A stretch of DNA of 64,000 nucleotides from CAG-390 sp964522215 (GTDB taxonomy: Bacteria; Bacillota; Clostridia; Oscillospirales; CAG-272), in assembly GCA_964522215.1 (NCBI GenBank), contig CAZFVR010000008.1, positions 1 through 64,000 on the forward strand, written 5' to 3'. A model generated the notes under the pieces. That model did no database searches. It had not been told where the DNA came from and worked only from the letters and a program-made list of their open reading frames with translations. A program made the translations under genes and the position numbers. Shown one piece after another: positions 61,035 to 64,000 of the stretch (position 1 is the first letter of the stretch; each line of letters begins with the position of its first letter).

Positions 61035-61898
61035 ATGAACTTTCTTGAAAGACCCAAATTCGGCTCATCAGCTTGCTTTACCGGCAGATACGATCGCGAG
61101 GGACTGCACACGCTGGCGTCCGTCGGTATCGACTGCATCGAGCTTACCGGAAATTACATCAGCTACTTTGACCAGTGGTGCTTTGTTGACCGTGCCGCCG
61201 AGTATGGCCGCATGGCGCGTGAGGAGGGCGTGGAGATATGGTCGCTCCACCTGCCGTTTTCTCGCAATATCGACATCTCAAACCCGGATAAGGAGCTCCG
61301 CGCCATGACACTGCGGGTAAACAAAACGCTTATCGATCGCGCTGCGGTAGCCGGGGCGAGCGTGATCGTGCTGCATCCCTCCTCCGAGCCGATAGATGAT
61401 CCCCATCGTCCGGAGCGCATGCGGCTCAGCCGAGAGGCGATATTTGAGCTTAACGCCGAGTGTGAGCGGCTGGGGCTTCGTTTGGCGGTTGAGGATCTGC
61501 CCCGCCTTTGCCTTTGCAATCGCTCGGAGGAGATGGTAGAGCTGCTCTCCGGCACGGGTGCCGGCGTGGTGTTTGATACCAACCATTCGCTGAGCGAGGA
61601 CAATGCGCATTTTATCGATGCGCTGACTGCGGCGGGACTTAAGATCCACACCCTGCATATTTCCGATTATTTCAGAGACGAGCGCGGCATACTGGACGAG
61701 CGGCATGTCCTGCCGGGCGAGGGTATAAATGATTGGAACAGCATCCTTGATGCGCTCGTGCGGCACGGATATTCCGGTCCGCTGATGTATGAAGTACCCG
61801 CGCACCCCAAGTATTGTGAGTGCCCCTATACCCCGGAGGAGCTCAAGTCGAATATGCTCCGTCTCGCCGCCCGCGAGATAACAACGGCGGAGAGATGA
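61035..61898 (+). CDS. Sugar phosphate isomerase/epimerase family protein (AP endonuclease 2-like TIM barrel)
   Basis: The 287-residue protein has the xylose-isomerase-like barrel with candidate metal ligands in LHPSSEPI, LAVEDLPRLCLC (Glu near residue 158), FDTNHSLSED (Asp and His near 183) and HISDYFRDE, followed by LPGEGINDWNSILDAL and a final MYEVP glutamate. Members epimerise or isomerise small sugars or inositols. AGGAGG lies 8 bases before the start. Alone after the HTH/membrane set, its substrate is unknown. Confidence 0.88.
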   Translation: MNFLERPKFGSSACFTGRYDREGLHTLASVGIDCIELTGNYISYFDQWCFVDRAAEYGRMAREEGVEIWSLHLPFSRNIDISNPDKELRAMTLRVNKTLIDRAAVAGASVIVLHPSSEPIDDPHRPERMRLSREAIFELNAECERLGLRLAVEDLPRLCLCNRSEEMVELLSGTGAGVVFDTNHSLSEDNAHFIDALTAAGLKIHTLHISDYFRDERGILDERHVLPGEGINDWNSILDALVRHGYSGPLMYEVPAHPKYCECPYTPEELKSNMLRLAAREITTAER

Positions 61899-62045
61899 AC
61901 CGCACACAGCGCGGATCATATACACGCAGCGCGTGATGCTTGCGGAAGAGATCCGCAGAGCGGATCTCAAATCAAGATAGCAGGTCACGCACCACGGTGT
62001 CGTGCCAAAAAAAGTACAAAATAAAGAAATAATGAAGATCTCCGT

Positions 62046-62116
62046 TGCGGCGGGAGCCGTCCCCCGTCCTACGGAGATCATGCATAGCCGTAAACAAAAG
62101 CGATATCCATCGTTGC
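62046..62116 (+). repeat. Dispersed repeat element R1, partial copy 3
   Basis: GCGGCGGGAGCCGTCCCCCG, CTACGGAGATCATGCATAGC and AAAGCGATATCCATCGTTGC match the core of copies 1 and 2. The flanking parts of the longer element are missing. It lies in the gene-free gap 61899-62370, which also holds small hairpins near 61905-61975 (for example AGATCCGCAGAGCGGATCT) and R3 copy 2. Confidence 0.72.
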
Positions 62117-62244
62117 AGGCGACTGCGGTGTATAGTGTAGTAAGATAGTATACAAGTAATGCAAGGACATAGTATACAGTGTCGCCACATACAGAAAAGA
62201 ATGCAAATAATACATTCAATTTATAATTAGCCCCGCGGATCTTT

Positions 62245-62286
62245 TGCGATCAGCGCAAAGTGCGGCATATGATACGCACGGAGTGC
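62245..62286 (+). repeat. Short dispersed repeat R3, copy 2
   Basis: GCGATCAGCGCAAAGTGCGG and the ATGATACGCACGGAGTG block match 42925-42967. Confidence 0.6.
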
Positions 62287-62323
62287 CGCCGGTCATCCGC
62301 CCGCTTCGCTCCGTGATCGGATC

Positions 62324-62358
62324 CAAAACGACAAGGCTGCCGCAAGGCAGCCTCGTTT
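62324..62358 (-). terminator. Terminator of the right-edge membrane protein gene
   Basis: AACGAGGCTGCC and GGCAGCCTTGTCGTT form a GC-rich stem with one bulge on the minus strand, followed by TTTT. The plus strand also leaves GTTTTA, so it may work in both directions. Confidence 0.78.
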
Positions 62359-62370
62359 TATGATTATGGT

Positions 62371-63972
62371 TCAGGAGGTTCCGCCGGGGAAAGGCAGGAA
62401 CCGCTCAAGGATCTCAAGGACTCCCTCGGGTATTGCGGAGATATAGGAATGTCCGTTTATCAGCGACACCTGCAACGCTCCCGCGATGGATATCAGCAAA
62501 AATGCGCATACCGCGGTGTATACCAGCCACCCCCGCGCTCCGGACCTTCCCGGGGCGGATGCACTCGAAACCGCGTCCCCCGCCACCGGCAACAGCAATG
62601 CTACCGATAAAAATGCGGCGACCGCCGCCAGATCCAGCGTGTATCTGTATATCACGCCGCCCTTGCAAAAGTTGATCCAAGCCAAGGCAACTATCCCCAA
62701 AAACGCCGTGCCCGCCATGGTGCGCCGCCGCGCGGTGTTGCCGCTCCGAAATACCGTTATCGGTGCGGCCAAAATGCCAAGGGTCAGCGGCAGGCAGAAC
62801 AAGCCAAGGTTGGCATCACGATAGATATAATGGTCGGTAGGTGCGGTGCCGAGCCGCGTGAATGTGATATATGGATAGGTCTCGCACGCCTCCGCAGGTG
62901 CCAAAAAGTAATTATAGATGGCAAACGGCAGGTCGGAGAGGCGCAATTTATAGGTCGCAACATTGGCAACCGTCAGCTGATAGTTAGTGCCAAAGTCAAG
63001 CGGTCCGGAAAAACGCGCCGCGTTGAACCAAAAGGAGAAGCAGAGTGCCGCGGCAACGGGCATGCCAAGGGCGGCAAGCTCGCCGATGATCACACGCGCG
63101 GGGCGAGAGTCCCCGGGGCGGCGTATTATCATAAACCACAGCCCCGGTATCACCAAAAACGCGCAAAGCAGGGCAATGTTCAGTCTTGAATGGAACAAAA
63201 GCGCAAAGGCCACACCCGCCGCAATGTAAAGGAGTATGCGCGGTGCGGTCTTTTTTGTGTTGTAGGCTGCCAAGGCGAAAAACAAAAATGCCGATAAAAA
63301 TGCGATCCCCGCTATAACGGCGATATAGTAAAAATGATTTACACCTCTCGCCGCCAGCAGAGCGCCGGAGCTTAAGACCAGCGCGGGGGCTGAAAGCAGC
63401 AAGGGCACCAGCGGCACGCGCCGCTCGGAGGCTCCTGCCCACTCAAACAGTGCCATCGGCAAAAACAGCGCGGTAAGCATCAAAAAGAACGCCATGACCG
63501 TTGAGTCGCCGGGCAGCGCACCGTGGGTGAGATAATAGGGGTAATAAAAGGTCACTATCGGCGCGATGCCGAAGTAGGAATAGTATTTTCCGTCATAGAG
63601 TGCGCGATCCCAAAGATAATACGCGCCGCTGTCCGACCGCGCAAAGAAATCGTACGGGTCATCCAGTGCCGCAAGCCGCGGGTCGGGGGCGTAATCGATG
63701 TGCAGTTGACCCTTCATGAAGGCATCAAACTGTTCTATATACGGGTTATAATGCGCTGCCGTGTGCTCAAGCGGGTAGGGGATAGCCTCCCGCGCATCGG
63801 CAAGCCCACCAAGGAACAGCGGCACGCAAAGCAGGCACATAAGCACCGCCGCAAGAGCAGCGGCACGGTGCGAGGGGCGGCTCTTATCGTAGCACAGGCG
63901 CAAGACCCCCCACTTCCATTCCGCCGCGGCAAGTGCCGCGGCGGTCAGCAGAATAATAAGAGCGGTCATCAT
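62371..63972 (-). CDS. Polytopic membrane protein, GT-C glycosyltransferase-like
   Basis: The 533-residue protein has about ten to twelve membrane helices and a soluble N-terminal loop (about residues 60-150) with acidic and aromatic residues (HYNPYIEQFDAFMKGQLHID, YAPDPRLAALDDPYDFFAR, YLWDRALYDGKYYSYFGIAP). This resembles predicted GT-C type glycosyltransferases that use lipid-linked sugars, but no diagnostic motif proves it. Two ATG codons stand side by side (63972 and 63969); GAGG fits the second better. The gene probably belongs to an operon continuing past the right edge. Confidence 0.62.
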   Translation of the reverse strand: MMTALIILLTAAALAAAEWKWGVLRLCYDKSRPSHRAAALAAVLMCLLCVPLFLGGLADAREAIPYPLEHTAAHYNPYIEQFDAFMKGQLHIDYAPDPRLAALDDPYDFFARSDSGAYYLWDRALYDGKYYSYFGIAPIVTFYYPYYLTHGALPGDSTVMAFFLMLTALFLPMALFEWAGASERRVPLVPLLLSAPALVLSSGALLAARGVNHFYYIAVIAGIAFLSAFLFFALAAYNTKKTAPRILLYIAAGVAFALLFHSRLNIALLCAFLVIPGLWFMIIRRPGDSRPARVIIGELAALGMPVAAALCFSFWFNAARFSGPLDFGTNYQLTVANVATYKLRLSDLPFAIYNYFLAPAEACETYPYITFTRLGTAPTDHYIYRDANLGLFCLPLTLGILAAPITVFRSGNTARRRTMAGTAFLGIVALAWINFCKGGVIYRYTLDLAAVAAFLSVALLLPVAGDAVSSASAPGRSGARGWLVYTAVCAFLLISIAGALQVSLINGHSYISAIPEGVLEILERFLPFPGGTS

Positions 63973-64000
63973 GCCTCTGTTTTGGTCTCGTGATATTCCT

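Overview
The window looks like a piece of the chromosome of an uncultured, strictly anaerobic, spore-forming member of the Clostridia (Bacillota). The reasons are a SigE/SigK-type sporulation sigma factor at the left edge, pyruvate:ferredoxin oxidoreductase, an Hdr-Flx electron-transfer complex, a FakA-PlsX-FakB lipid module, ZapA next to a U32 peptidase, an ECF vitamin transporter, a sortase-type surface protein, strong AGGAGG-type ribosome sites and near-consensus SigA promoters with 17-base spacers. The DNA is GC-rich by eye. I see no tRNA, rRNA, CRISPR array, phage or intact insertion sequence.

Layout. 1-2951: end of the sigma factor, a histidine phosphatase and an alkaline-phosphatase-fold enzyme. 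3003-3387: first copy of a dispersed repeat. 3652-14061: an energy-metabolism block, fumC followed by hdrBCA-flxDCBA and a soluble two-subunit fumarate reductase. 14145-14522: the second repeat copy, inverted. 14652-19198: esterase, zinc ribbon protein, zapA, U32 peptidase and a membrane protein. 19407-24452: fakA-plsX-fakB, an acyltransferase-like protein and an acyl carrier protein. 24585-26256: GH43 enzyme, a histidine/aspartate-tailed microprotein and a broken antitoxin gene. 26254-31190: surE, two DHH phosphoesterases, a nucleotidase/guanylate-kinase fusion and a 5'-3' exonuclease. 31428-37991 (minus): a cobalamin-riboswitch operon encoding a complete ECF transporter plus two surface proteins, one built like animal intrinsic factor/transcobalamin. 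38160-42806: two BspA-repeat proteins, an EEP phosphatase, pepT and a repeat-MBL fusion. 42975-48949: sugar genes and an AraC regulator. 49206-54677: CapA, a second AraC regulator and two lipoproteins. 55088-58879: nifJ. 59313-61898: a self-regulated HTH protein with two membrane proteins, then a TIM-barrel isomerase. 62371 to the right edge: a polytopic membrane protein.

How the genes work together. Pyruvate oxidation by NifJ and NADH oxidation by FlxA can feed ferredoxin and the Hdr-Flx complex. The fumarate made by FumC could be the high-potential acceptor through FrdAB, which has all dicarboxylate catalytic residues but no membrane anchor and no covalent-FAD histidine. This suggests a cytoplasmic, flavin-bifurcating NADH:fumarate/ferredoxin reductase. 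The second notable system is the B12-controlled operon, where a surface-exposed alpha/alpha-barrel plus DUF4430 protein could capture cobalamin for the ECF importer. The third is a dispersed repeat family of about 380 bases that ends in arrays of small hairpins.
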